Below are positions 32,331 through 41,759 of a stretch of 64,000 nt of DNA, one piece after another. Source of the DNA: Dendrocalamus latiflorus (Eukaryota; Streptophyta; Magnoliopsida; Poales; Poaceae); NCBI GenBank assembly GCA_017311315.1, contig CM029671.1, positions 17,792,565 to 17,856,564 of the forward strand, in the 5' to 3' direction. The translations under genes and the position numbers were made by a program. The notes below the pieces were generated by a model that saw nothing but the letters and a program-made list of their open reading frames with translations, did not search any database and had not been told where the DNA came from. Position 1 is the stretch's first letter; each line of letters begins with the position of its first letter.

Positions 32331-34067
32331 TAGTGGTGTCCAATAGGTCGTGCCGGGCCAGAACGGCACAGGCCCGATGATGGCATGGCCCGTTAAGGCC
32401 CGCTAAATAAACAGGTCGTGCTATGCCGGCCCACGGGTACGGTTACGGCTTATCGGGCCGTGCCGGGCCGGTCAGCCCATTAAGTCGGGAAAAAGATAAA
32501 AATTCAAAAAATTGTAGAAAATTTAGAAAAATTATAGAAATTTTAGACATTGTTAATCATCAAAATAATTATTTTCAATGACATAATGAGAATCTCTAGA
32601 GAAGAACAAAAAATCTTGCCCCATTGCATAGTCCCCCTAGAGGTGCTAGGGGCTACCGGGAGTCTTTCCAAATGCACGGACCCAAACTTATTTTCATATT
32701 TTTCATATACCTCGTATAATTTATCCTTAACTACTCTATAGTATGTACAATAGTCTAAACCGGTAGCATCACTTAAAAGTTGTAATACATTTATAAATCC
32801 TTGAAATTTGGCCCTAGGATCCAAAATAAAAGCGAATGCATATAAAATAGGAATTTCCCTCCAATATTTTAAAACTTAGTTTTCATGACAACTGCAGCAT
32901 CCTGTAGTATAGGATCAGTTTCAAAAGCCTTTAGGTGAGTGGCAATTTCAAGAATGTTATGAACAATTAGATGAGAGGTTGGATAGTATACTCCAGAAAG
33001 ACAGAGTGTAGCTTTATGAAAATGTCTTAAAAAGAAAAATATTTTTTCACCAACAACCCAATCGTCCTCGATAAGTTCAAAGTCTCTAACTTGGGTTCTA
33101 CTGAAGGAGCTACGAGATTGACGATATATGTTTAAGGTACTCTTGTTCTTTTTGGCAATATATGTTTAAGCATAAGATAAGTAGAGTTCCATCTAATAGG
33201 CATGTCTAAGCCAAATTTTTTAGGATGGACGAAATTGTTCCAGATTCATGATGTACTAGTTCTTGTTCTTTTTGCACCCATGCTATGGGTTGTGGATGCA
33301 CTTGTTGAGCCAGCAGAAGATGGATCAATTGGACCCTACGCCACTTGGGTTGTCGCTTCTTCTAACTCTCTAGTTTGTTGTGACTGTGGACCTTCTGCGG
33401 ATGGATATCCTTCTTGAAAGGATTGCACATCCTCTGCCGAGAGGACGAATTCGGAGAATTGAAAATCGTAGTTCTCCATTGAATTAACTGCAAATTGAAA
33501 TAGTAAAGAACAATTAACTTACTATTGAATCTATGAATAATAGCAAAAAATTAAAATAAGATAGCACTATTACATCTTTTGCAGCTCTCAAAAAATTCTT
33601 TGAAGATTTTTGAATTTATTGAATTTTGCATGAACTTCTCATTAATTTTGCCAAATTTGCGCAAACACTACTATATTTTTCACAGCTAAATAGAGAGATG
33701 AGAGTGAGGTTTGAGGTATGAAAAATAGAGGCCAGATGCCCTCCTTTTTATAGAAAAAATTTCAGTTTTTTTGAATTTTTTTGCTTTTTTTTGAATTTTT
33801 TATCCCCCAACGGTCAAAAAACGACTATATTTAGCCGAGCCGGGTCGTGCCACGCCGACACGCCCTATTTACGACTGTTGGCAGGCCGGGCCATGCCGTT
33901 TCATGTCGTGCCGCACCGGCACGACCCGATTTCTTGACGGGCCATGCCATGCCGACCCAACGTGCTGCGCCGTCGGCCTAGGCACGGACCGTGCCGTGCT
34001 CGGGCCAGGCCAACAGGACCTGCCCGCGGGCCGGCACTGTTGGGCCCGGCCCACTTAGACAACACTA
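32331..34067 (-). mobile_element. Internally deleted hAT transposon at the same site as in unit A
   Basis: Begins TAGTGGTGTCC and ends AGACAACACTA, with target duplication GTAACTCC / GTAACTCT. It is the same insertion as 17674-20761, inherited through duplication and then shortened to 1737 bp. Most of the catalytic core is deleted: the joint near 33234 fuses text after KFGLDM-encoding DNA to the N-terminal region. The transposase start codon (MENYDFQF) is still ATG here at about 33480. Confidence 0.93.
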
Positions 34068-34359
34068 GTAACTCTAGATCCCCAATTCGCTACACGCTGA
34101 CACGCACGGCGGTAGGCCATGGACGGCCGCCGCAAGGGCGAGCACGAGTCGAATTGGTGCTCGCTGGGGCTGGGGCCGGAGGAGGAGGAGAGGGACTCCG
34201 GTTCCTTCCCCGCTACCATCCTCCTGTTCGCCCTCATCGGCACCGCCGCCACCACAGCCGCTATACGTATACTCCCCAGCCATAACCCGCATCTCCCCTC
34301 CCCCTGCCGTGGATTTCTCGATCCCTAATTCGAGTTGTGGCGGCTGTGAGGCCGCCCGA

Positions 34360-34490
34360 TGTGTTGAACTGCACGCTTACAAATTTGTTAACCCGCAATA
34401 CTGAAAAAAAGACGCTGAGAACTTCAGACTTAACCCGAATCTTCAGAACTGGCTGAGATCAGGCTGAGGCTGGCTTATTTTCCCAACAAG
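34360..34490. other. Replaced stretch in intron 1 of DnaJ copy B
   Basis: Between CCGATGTG and AGCCAATCTCACTG the sequence differs from all other copies, which read TAAATTTCGCAGTGCTAGC onward. A local replacement or insertion-deletion of unknown origin. Confidence 0.6.
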
Positions 34491-34673
34491 CCAATCTCAC
34501 TGAAATGATCATTCACTTGAACTTTTGCTCTTTTTGTGTATTGGTGGATGCATTTGGATATGTTACATATGTAACTAATCATGCATTTGTCTGGCAATTT
34601 GCAGGTTGGTCAACTTCGCCGGACGATTAGCTGGTTCTACACACTGGTATATCGAAATGCTCATCCTGTGATT

Positions 34674-35750
34674 CAGTGGCGGAACCAGGATTTAGCTATG
34701 CCCCGGGCTAAACTCGAACAATCTAAAACAAACGCCAATTCGTACCCATACCACGATATAACAAAAGTATATCATAATTCGCTAATTGTATTACTGATAT
34801 GAAACTTGAGTTCAATACTAAACAAGCAAGCATAAAGCATAATACGAAGAACATGGCATGATCTCAAAGTACAAAAATGTAACATAATAGAGATACAATT
34901 TGAGTACCTAAATTACAATGAATGAGTATCCACTTATGGTAATCAAATTAGCAAAATTAAGTAGACTCTAGTGTCCTAAGTCCTACCAATTCGGCATTCT
35001 ATTGTGCAAAAACTTGCATATATAGCTACCTATATTCCATTTGGATTTGGCCATTTCCTTTCAGTTGCATTTGATCACTTGATTCATTGATTGTTACAGT
35101 CAACACTCATTCACTCAACACGGCAACAACATTACTGCATTACAGATTACACCAACAGGCAACAGTCCAACAGGTTACAGATCCAACACTGTAACATGCC
35201 AAGTTGCCAACACATAAATCCTTAGTTGAGTACTTGAGTTCCTTACTGTTACTGACCTGGAGGCGGGAAGAGGGGCGGCGGCGCGGCGCCGGGAGGCGGG
35301 GCGGGAAGAGCCGAAGAGGGGCGGCGCCGGGAGGCGGGGATGCGGGGCGGGCCGGGAAGAGCCGAAGAGGGGCGGCGCCAGGAGGCGGGGATGCGGGGCG
35401 GCGCCGGGAGGCGGGAAGAGCCGCTGCGCCGGGAGGCGGGGAGGCGGGGCGGCGCCGGGACGCGGGGCGGCGCTTTTTCGGCTTCGGTTAGGGTTCGGAC
35501 TTAGGCGAGCGCGAACGAGCGCCGTGGGCGACTGGGCGTTATGCCATTGGACCGACTGCCGAGCGCCCGAGCGAGAGCGAGGCGTGATGGGCCGAGCGGG
35601 CGCCGAGACTGACGGGCTGGCGATTGGACTACTAGGCTGGATGCTAACAATTCTACCCTGGGCTGGGCTAAAAGTACCTGAGCTATACACTATATTGTTT
35701 TCACGCCCCGGGCTACAACCCACCTTGCCATGGGCCTAAATTCGCCCCTG
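34674..35750. mobile_element. hAT-type non-autonomous element in DnaJ copy B intron 2
   Basis: Ends are CAGTGGCGGA and (reversed) CAGGGGCGAA. A perfect 8-bp target duplication, CTGTGATT, lies at 34666-34673 and 35751-35758. Sister copies show the empty site CATCCTGTGATTCTAAA. It is 1077 bp with no transposase. The interior (35265-35480) is a G-rich minisatellite built on GGCGGCGCCGGGAGGCGGG, whose open frames on both strands look like composition artefacts. Confidence 0.92.
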
Positions 35751-36780
35751 CTGTGATTCTAAAATAGTTATCATTTTATACATGGATTTTGTAAGCAGAA
35801 TTGCGCTAGTGGCAAATTTCGGACAGAATGTTAAAACCGTTTTCTTTGATTGAAGCTTGGTAGGTCGGAACCATACCTGTACTGGAAAGACATACCTCAT
35901 GGGCCGAATCAGTGTGGTGAAGCCTGTGGCCGGTATTACCAGAGGATGCGCGAGAAGAGTGAGGATCAAAGGGAGAGAGTAGTGGTCAGTACCCTGCTTG
36001 CACGTAGGATACTAGGAATGTATTTATGGTTTTTTACATTTCAACAGTCATGTTATCATTTAACCATACACGCTGAAAGCGTGTATTGTCAATGCCTCAA
36101 TTCTTGTTCGTGATATTTCGAGATTAACTACCGAACAAACATCAATCGCTTTAGAGATTAATAAACTGCTGTTACGGTCCAGCTGGAGCATTTCCTCAGT
36201 CAATTTGTTCCTAAATAGACTATTGATCTTAGGAAAATATCGGTGAAGCAATTTCACAATGTACTTGTGTATAGGGCCATGGTTTCACTATGTTAGTCAC
36301 TCATTGTCTTTTGTAACTGCGTGCTGATATGTTTCAGCTAATCCTCAACCAACATTAGTGCTTTCTGTAGGAACGCATCTGGCGCATGCAAGATATGTTC
36401 AAGAAGGAGAGAAGTAAATGTCGGGATTATCGGACTTGGACGGCCATAATCCAAGCTACTATCAGCATAGTCGAAGAGATGACTGGAATTGGGACGTAGA
36501 AGCCAGTGGCGGACCCAGGAAAAAAAATCTAAGTAGAGCGAAGTCCAGTAGCGGATCTAGGAAAAAAACTAGGTAGGCTGAAGTCGGAAGCGTAAAATAC
36601 ACAGTAGTACCCAAAAGTAAAACAATCTATGATCAAACTATATTGCAATCACACTAATAAAAGTATGTGATACAAAATAGAAACAACAACTACAATTCGC
36701 ATATTAACATATGTAGATAACAGAAGGACAATGAAAAATACCTCACTAATGAAGCTTAATCCACAATTGTAGATGAGCTG

Positions 36781-37729
36781 TAGGAATGGCAACGGGTTGG
36801 ATATCTCCGGGTTCTGCTCTTCCCCCCCCCCCCCCCCCCGAATCCAAAACCCGAAAGTACTATCCAAACCCGCACCCGAAATAACTTTCGGGGCGAATAG
36901 GAGCCCCGAACCCGAAACCCGCGGATACCCGATATCCAATGGATATCCAAAAACCAGGGGACGGCGTCGGCGTGGGGAAGGGAGATGCAGAGCGCAGGGT
37001 GTAGGACGGCGTCGGCGGCGGCGCAAGGGGCGCAGGGCGTGCGCGCGGCCCAGGCGGCGCAAGGGGACAGCGTGGGCGGCGCAAGGGGACGGCGTCGGCG
37101 TGGGGAAGGGAGATGCAGGGCGCAGGACGGCGTCGGCGGCGGCGCAAGGGGTGCAAGGCGTGCGCGCGGCCCAGGCGGCGCAAGGGGACGACGTGGGCGG
37201 CGCAAGGGGACGGCGTCGGCGTGGGGAAGGGAGATGCAGGGCGCAGGACGGCGGCGGCGGCGCAAGGGGCGCAGGGCGTGCGCGCGGCCCAGGCGGCGCA
37301 AGGGGACGGCTTGGGCGGCCGGCGGCGCAAGGGGACGGCGTGGGCGGGGAGAAGGCTGCGGGGAGCCGGGGAGATGCCGCGGGGATTCGGGAAGGGCGTG
37401 CCGCGGGGAGCCAGGGAGATGCGGCGCAAGGGGAAGGGAGATGCGGCGCAAGGGGAGCCGGGGAGATGCGGCTGGGGCTGGGTGGGTGGGTGGGTTAGGG
37501 TTTCACACCCCCATTTTTGCTTATATACTAGGTGGAAGGGCCCACATGTCATACACACTTCGGGTATCCATGGATATCCATGGGTAGGGTTTGCCCTCCA
37601 AATCCAACCCGAACTCTTATCGGGTACCCGCCCCGAACTATCCATGGATAGAAAATGCCATCTAAACCCACTATTTTCGGGTTGGATATCCGCGGATACC
37701 CGGCTCCACGGATAATTTTGCCATCCCTA
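36781..37729. mobile_element. Nested hAT MITE with internal minisatellite
   Basis: Begins TAGGAATGGCAA and ends TTGCCATCCCTA. A perfect 8-bp duplication, ATGAGCTG, lies at 36773-36780 and 37730-37737. Both ends are rich in GGATATCC/GGGTACCCG motifs. A run of 18 C lies at 36822-36839. The centre repeats a GGACGGCGTCGGCGTGGGG block at 36959, 37087 and 37208 (units of 128 and 121 bp). Long GC-rich open frames on both strands follow from this repeat and are not taken as genes. Confidence 0.92.
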
Positions 37730-38619
37730 ATGAGCTGTAAAAGAAACAACCTGTCAATTGTGAAAGATAGATAAATCAGTAGTGTCACAATTCGATAATA
37801 GAATATAAAAGATGCAATAATCCCAAGGGCGGCTGGTAAGACGTTGTCTACCCGATGTGGAAGTCTTGCTCCCCGATGATGGTGCATTCCCAAGGCTCCT
37901 CTGGAAAGTGAACTTGTCATCCATGAGCTCATTGCACTCTAGAGTTGGAGGAGTCTTCGTGGACTTAAAAGTATTTATTGGTAGGAGCCATAGCCTTTTG
38001 TCAATTAGCTATGGTACCCACGGACGGTGCTAATGTTGTTGGTGTGAAAACCCAAACACAAGTGAGGGGGTAGACGTCAACCGTGTTACGGGTTGTCGTC
38101 CACGAGAATAAAAATGATATGTAGATTTATACAGATTCGGATGTCCGAGAGGACTGGCTTACTTCTGTCGGTGAGCTAGGGGGATTACCTCCGGGAGGGA
38201 ACCTCTAAGGGCTCACCAGTTCAAATGTACTTCTTTATTGCTCATGAGGGCTTAAGGGCTTTGCGCGACGCGGGGGTGTAGCCAGTTTAAATAAGTTTTC
38301 TGAACTTATTGCTTGCTTGATATGCCATTTCTTAGGCCTTGCCAAGGATCTCTACACTGCGGATGCCCGAATGGAAAGGTACAGCAATCATTCTCCTGGG
38401 TGACTTTCTCAATCTTAAACTTTCGCAATATATGTGTTCGGTCAAAACACTTATAAAACATAATGGAGAGAAATAGCTTTTTTATTTTTAGTTTACAAAA
38501 GAGATAAACAACGAAGCTAAATAATAAATAATAGGGAGCGGGTATATATCACTGAACTAAAAATTTCACATATTTCCATCAAATTTCACATATTTCAGTC
38601 AAATTTCACTGTCTGCCGC

Positions 38620-39310
38620 TCCTGGCGCTAGCTGTGTCACATCCACCGGCGACTTCCTCCTCACGCACCACGGCCACTAGCCCTCCCTCCCCATCGTCTC
38701 CTGCATCCATCCTTGCCACCACGACCTCCGCCCCATCGATACCCGGGCCGCCGGGCTCTTGCCCGTCGCCCCGCTTCGCCACCCTGGCTTCCAGGTCAGG
38801 GTCTCCTGCGACGGCCTCGTCCTCCTCTCCATGAATCAAGTGAACTTCTACATCTGCAACCCGGCCACGAGGCAGTGGACTCGCCTGCCCTTTCTTCCCT
38901 AGTTCTTGGGGTTCTACCCGCACCGCCCTTCCGGAGAGTACAAACTGTTGTACGGCAGTGGCCGGCGCCGAGGCCCCGACTTCGGCGGTAAAGCTATCTT
39001 TTACATCCTCACAGTGGGATCCTGGAAGCGGAGGTGCATAGGGCGGCCAGCGGCGGCGGCGTCCGTGGAAGAAGCGTTGATAAAGGGCATTGTCAAGACG
39101 GCGGCCCACCGCCCATCTATCCTGTCCGTGGCAGCCTGCACTTTTACCTAGTACAGCAGCAGGGCAGCGGTAACATAGAAGTGGTGTTTACCACTACGGC
39201 CGAGTCGTTTCGGTGGATGGGTGCCCCAGCCATTTCCGAATCAGCATGTTTGTTTGAGATGGATGGCAAGCTCGGCATCTCCAGCAGCAACCATGGTGTG
39301 ACGCCCGGGG
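38620..39310 (+). pseudogene. Captured F-box protein fragment (F-box-associated domain)
   Basis: Plus-strand text resembles rice F-box/FBA proteins: CVTSTGDFLLTHHG, then VSCDGLVLLSMNQVNFYICN with PATRQWTRLPFLP. Next come FYPHRPSGEYKLLYG, KAIFYILTVGS and, in a shifted frame, GSLHFYLVQQQ, FRWMGAPAISES and LFEMDGKLGISSSNHG. The N-terminal F-box itself, which would bind SKP1, is not recognisable. There are in-frame stops (near 38678 and 38900) and at least one frameshift near 39080. It lies inside the hAT-like element and is a nonfunctional captured segment. Confidence 0.75.
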
Positions 39311-39546
39311 GGCCCGGTCGGCGAGGGGAGCTCGGGCGGCCGTCCGGGCTCGCCTGAAGGGCAAGTTCGCCCCTGATTTTATGCTAATCAAAGAACAAAT
39401 TTCAGATCGATGCCCAGGGAAGCTATGAATTACACACTGTCACACATCACTATTCTGTCTTGGGCCTAGATAGGTATATACTATACTCATTTGCGTCGAC
39501 TTACTCTACTCATCGTATACTTGTTAGGAACCACTATGACTGATTG

Positions 39547-40120
39547 CGATGCTTGTATCATAGGCTGCTGAGAAAGAGTCACAATTATACTTCCAATGAA
39601 CACAACTTTGGTCATTCAAGAAGCATTGTTGCCCAGAATCGATTAGAACTCTCCTAAGTTTTAAGGACATTCACGCTAACGGTTTCCATGTTAAGACTAA
39701 AGAAGAGTATGGCAAGAAATACCTGCTCATTACAAAGTATGAAGCAAATGGAAAAGAGGTATTAGAAAGACTTTTTTCATTTGAAACAGGGCTTACTACA
39801 CAAATATTAAGGCACCTGTAACCTATAATGCCCTAAAAACTATATTTAGAAGCTCTGAACTTTTCTGTCTCTGGCATGATAGATTAGGTCACCTAGGTCT
39901 TAGAACGATAATAAATATAATTAATAATTCATAGGGACATCATATTGATGTAAAGAATTTTTCGAATCAAGAAGATTTTGTGTGCCCCGCATGTGTCACC
40001 GTGAAAGGAGTTCTCCTCTCATCTCTCTGTGTTGAAAATGTTTTGTATTTGCATTATTCTGTATTTAGTCTATCTCTCTTGTCTAGGAGGAATCGCTCAG
40101 ACTGAACGGTTTGAGCTCGA
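39547..40120 (+). mobile_element. Internally deleted copia fragment at the B/C junction
   Basis: 39547-40006 is homologous to the GAG-pre-integrase region at 24110-24572. It is joined directly, at GTGAAA then GGAGTTCTC, to the LTR piece otherwise found at about 27607-27720. About 3 kb of pol is missing. The left edge is fused to DnaJ intron 4 DNA. Confidence 0.88.
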
Positions 40121-40416
40121 TCTCTCCCACAGGCAGACAAGCAAGACATTTTTTGGAGATGATTTGCTGTACATCACGCTATTCAAAAAAAATTGGACTA
40201 ATTTTCTCTACACCATGCTACGGAGATTCTTTTTTTTTTAAAAAAAACTCAGTCAAATTTCTCATTGCCAACAATATCTTCTCCAACTCCGGCGAACGCA
40301 ATCCCCATGCGTACGTACACAGCCCAATCTTTCAATGCCCCATTTCTTCTTGCTAGGATATTAGTATTACATTTGCATGACTTATTACAGCACAAATACA
40401 AGCATCATATATTATA

Positions 40417-40673
40417 CTTCCTTCGGTCACAAAAAGTGACATTTTAGTATGCATGCAGTTATACTTTATAAACTTTAGCTATTGATATTTCGATAAATAT
40501 TTAGATTGGGTATATGAAAATGGTATGTTTATATTTATCTCAAAAAGTACTTAAATAATATTATAATATTATTAGATTTTATTATTATATTAAAATAGAA
40601 ATTAGTGACTAAATTTGTATTTTAGATACTATATCAATATTCAAGATGTTATTTTTTTTGTAACCGAAGGAAG
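40417..40673. mobile_element. Stowaway-like MITE, unit C
   Basis: Same element and same position as 28330-28576. Ends CTTCCTTCGGTCACAAAA and the inverted GTAACCGAAGGAAG, flanked by TA. Confidence 0.85.
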
Positions 40674-40990
40674 TACATGCATAAAGCTTACATATATATG
40701 TGTGTGTGCGCACGCAGGACTCCGGAGTTGCACCACACAAACATAGACATATTCCAATCTCTCATAATTTATTTATTTATTATTATTGCAAGCGTGTATA
40801 TTTAACTGCATATGTCAATGCATGTATGTATTACAATATCTGCATGGCTTATTCCATATAGCACGCAATGCCTGCAGAGAGCCAGCCACGTCCGTACGTA
40901 TACAGTACAGCACCATAGCATGACGTACACATAGTATAATTAATGTAAGTGTTATGCTACACACAGACGTACGCATAACACTAGTTGCTG

Positions 40991-41509
40991 TTAATACGGG
41001 CGCTCTCCCTGGACGTTGCCGGCGGGGGCGTAGTTGCAGGTGATGAAGACGCCGCCGTTGTTGCAGACGACGCGCGCGCACCCGATGGCCGTCGTGCGGC
41101 TCCACACCACCTGCGTGTAGTGGCCGCACATCGTCCCCTTCACGCAGCTGTTGCTGTTGTAGTCGTAGTTGGGCTTCTCTGCCATCCACTGGCCCACGGC
41201 GTCCGCCGCCGTCCAGTTCGCGCCGGCCCCGCCCACGGACAGGTTCTCGCCGTAGCCGAACCTCCTCAGGTCATTGGAGTGGTCCGGCGCGCAGTTGCCG
41301 GTGCGCTGGCTCGCGTAGCTCTCGGCATACGCCGCCACGTTTCCGTCCCACGTCACCTCCTGGGCGACGCCCTCCGCGCGGCGGGCGGCGTTGTGGAGGT
41401 CCACGAAGTCCTGCGGCGAGTTCTGCGCCGTGGACGTGGTGCCGGACATGGCCAGCACGAGGGCAAAGCAGGCTATTACTGGTACCATCTTATTTGCCGG
41501 TGTCTCCAT
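40991..41509 (-). CDS. PR-1 family secreted CAP protein (copy C, short subtype)
   Basis: An intronless 172-codon gene. The signal peptide (1-28) and the N- and C-terminal thirds match copy A. Between residues 72 and 124 twelve residues differ, including Asp72Asn, Gln74-Ile76 to Ala-Pro-Asp, Gly82-Ser83 to Arg-Arg, Phe91Ser, Leu107Gln and Glu124Lys. The six cysteines, His77, Glu88, Glu111 and His130 are kept. A 14-bp deletion relative to A and B places the stop directly after CNYAPAGNVQGERPY. The protein therefore ends like classical PR-1, with a CAPE1-like C-terminus. The product is expected to be apoplastic. One silent change (Gly56 GGA) distinguishes it from D and E. Confidence 0.93.
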   Translation of the reverse strand: METPANKMVPVIACFALVLAMSGTTSTAQNSPQDFVDLHNAARRAEGVAQEVTWDGNVAAYAESYASQRTGNCAPDHSNDLRRFGYGENLSVGGAGANWTAADAVGQWMAEKPNYDYNSNSCVKGTMCGHYTQVVWSRTTAIGCARVVCNNGGVFITCNYAPAGNVQGERPY

Positions 41510-41626
41510 GTGTGTGTATATTGCTAGCTAGCTTAATTTGCACGAGATAGCTGATAAGATCGATCGATGTGTGTGCAAGTAAGTATGTGGTTGTGTTGCA
41601 TTATGATCGATGTGTTACTCGCGAGG

Positions 41627-41636
41627 TATATTTATA
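41627..41636 (-). promoter_or_regulatory. TATA box of PR-1 C
   Basis: Minus-strand TATAAATATA about 118 bp before the ATG at 41509. Confidence 0.75.
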
Positions 41637-41670
41637 CTGGATGCCCAAGCTAATTAAGCATGCCCAATTT

Positions 41671-41728
41671 AGTTTGAGTTGTACCTTGTTGACTTGTGTG
41701 CCTGAACATTGTCTTATATGAGACTACT

Positions 41729-41759
<31 letters not shown>

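Larger units (their letters stand above)
36504..39375. mobile_element. hAT-like composite element carrying an F-box gene fragment
   Basis: Left end CAGTGGCGGACCCAGG and right end TTCGCCCCTG match the terminal repeats of the 34674 and 8138 elements. The first 42 bp are tandemly repeated from 36546. The host exon reads GTAGAAGC then ATTTTATGC in the empty sister copies. The insertion sits exactly between them without any target duplication. The 2872-bp element contains a nested MITE (36781-37729), an unrecognised middle (about 37740-38600) and the F-box fragment. Confidence 0.75.
34119..39546 (+). pseudogene. Truncated DnaJ-domain gene, copy B, split by two transposons
   Basis: Exon 1 (34119-34262) encodes MDGRRKGEHESNWCSLGLG, an acidic run and a hydrophobic segment. 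Its splice donor is mutated from GTACGT to ATACGT. Exon 2 (34605-34646) has intact splice sites. Intron 2 holds a hAT element (34674-35750). Exon 3 is 35856-35984. Exon 4 begins at 36371, is cut at 36503 by the 2.9-kb hAT-like insertion, and resumes at 39376. Near 39435 two extra bases (ACAC for AC) shift the frame inside the J-domain start. Homology ends at about 39546 in intron 4, fused to copia DNA. Confidence 0.88.

Noticed and set aside
36060..36257. 65-codon minus-strand frame conserved in all DnaJ units (MKLLHRYFPKINS...)
   Set aside because: It lies in DnaJ intron 3 and is conserved only because the whole unit was duplicated. No family features; it could be an exon of an antisense transcript but nothing supports that.
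36649..37715. Long GC-rich open frames (200-261 codons) on both strands
   Set aside because: They lie wholly inside the nested MITE with 121-128-bp repeats. The unit lengths are not kept in multiples of three and no domain is visible.
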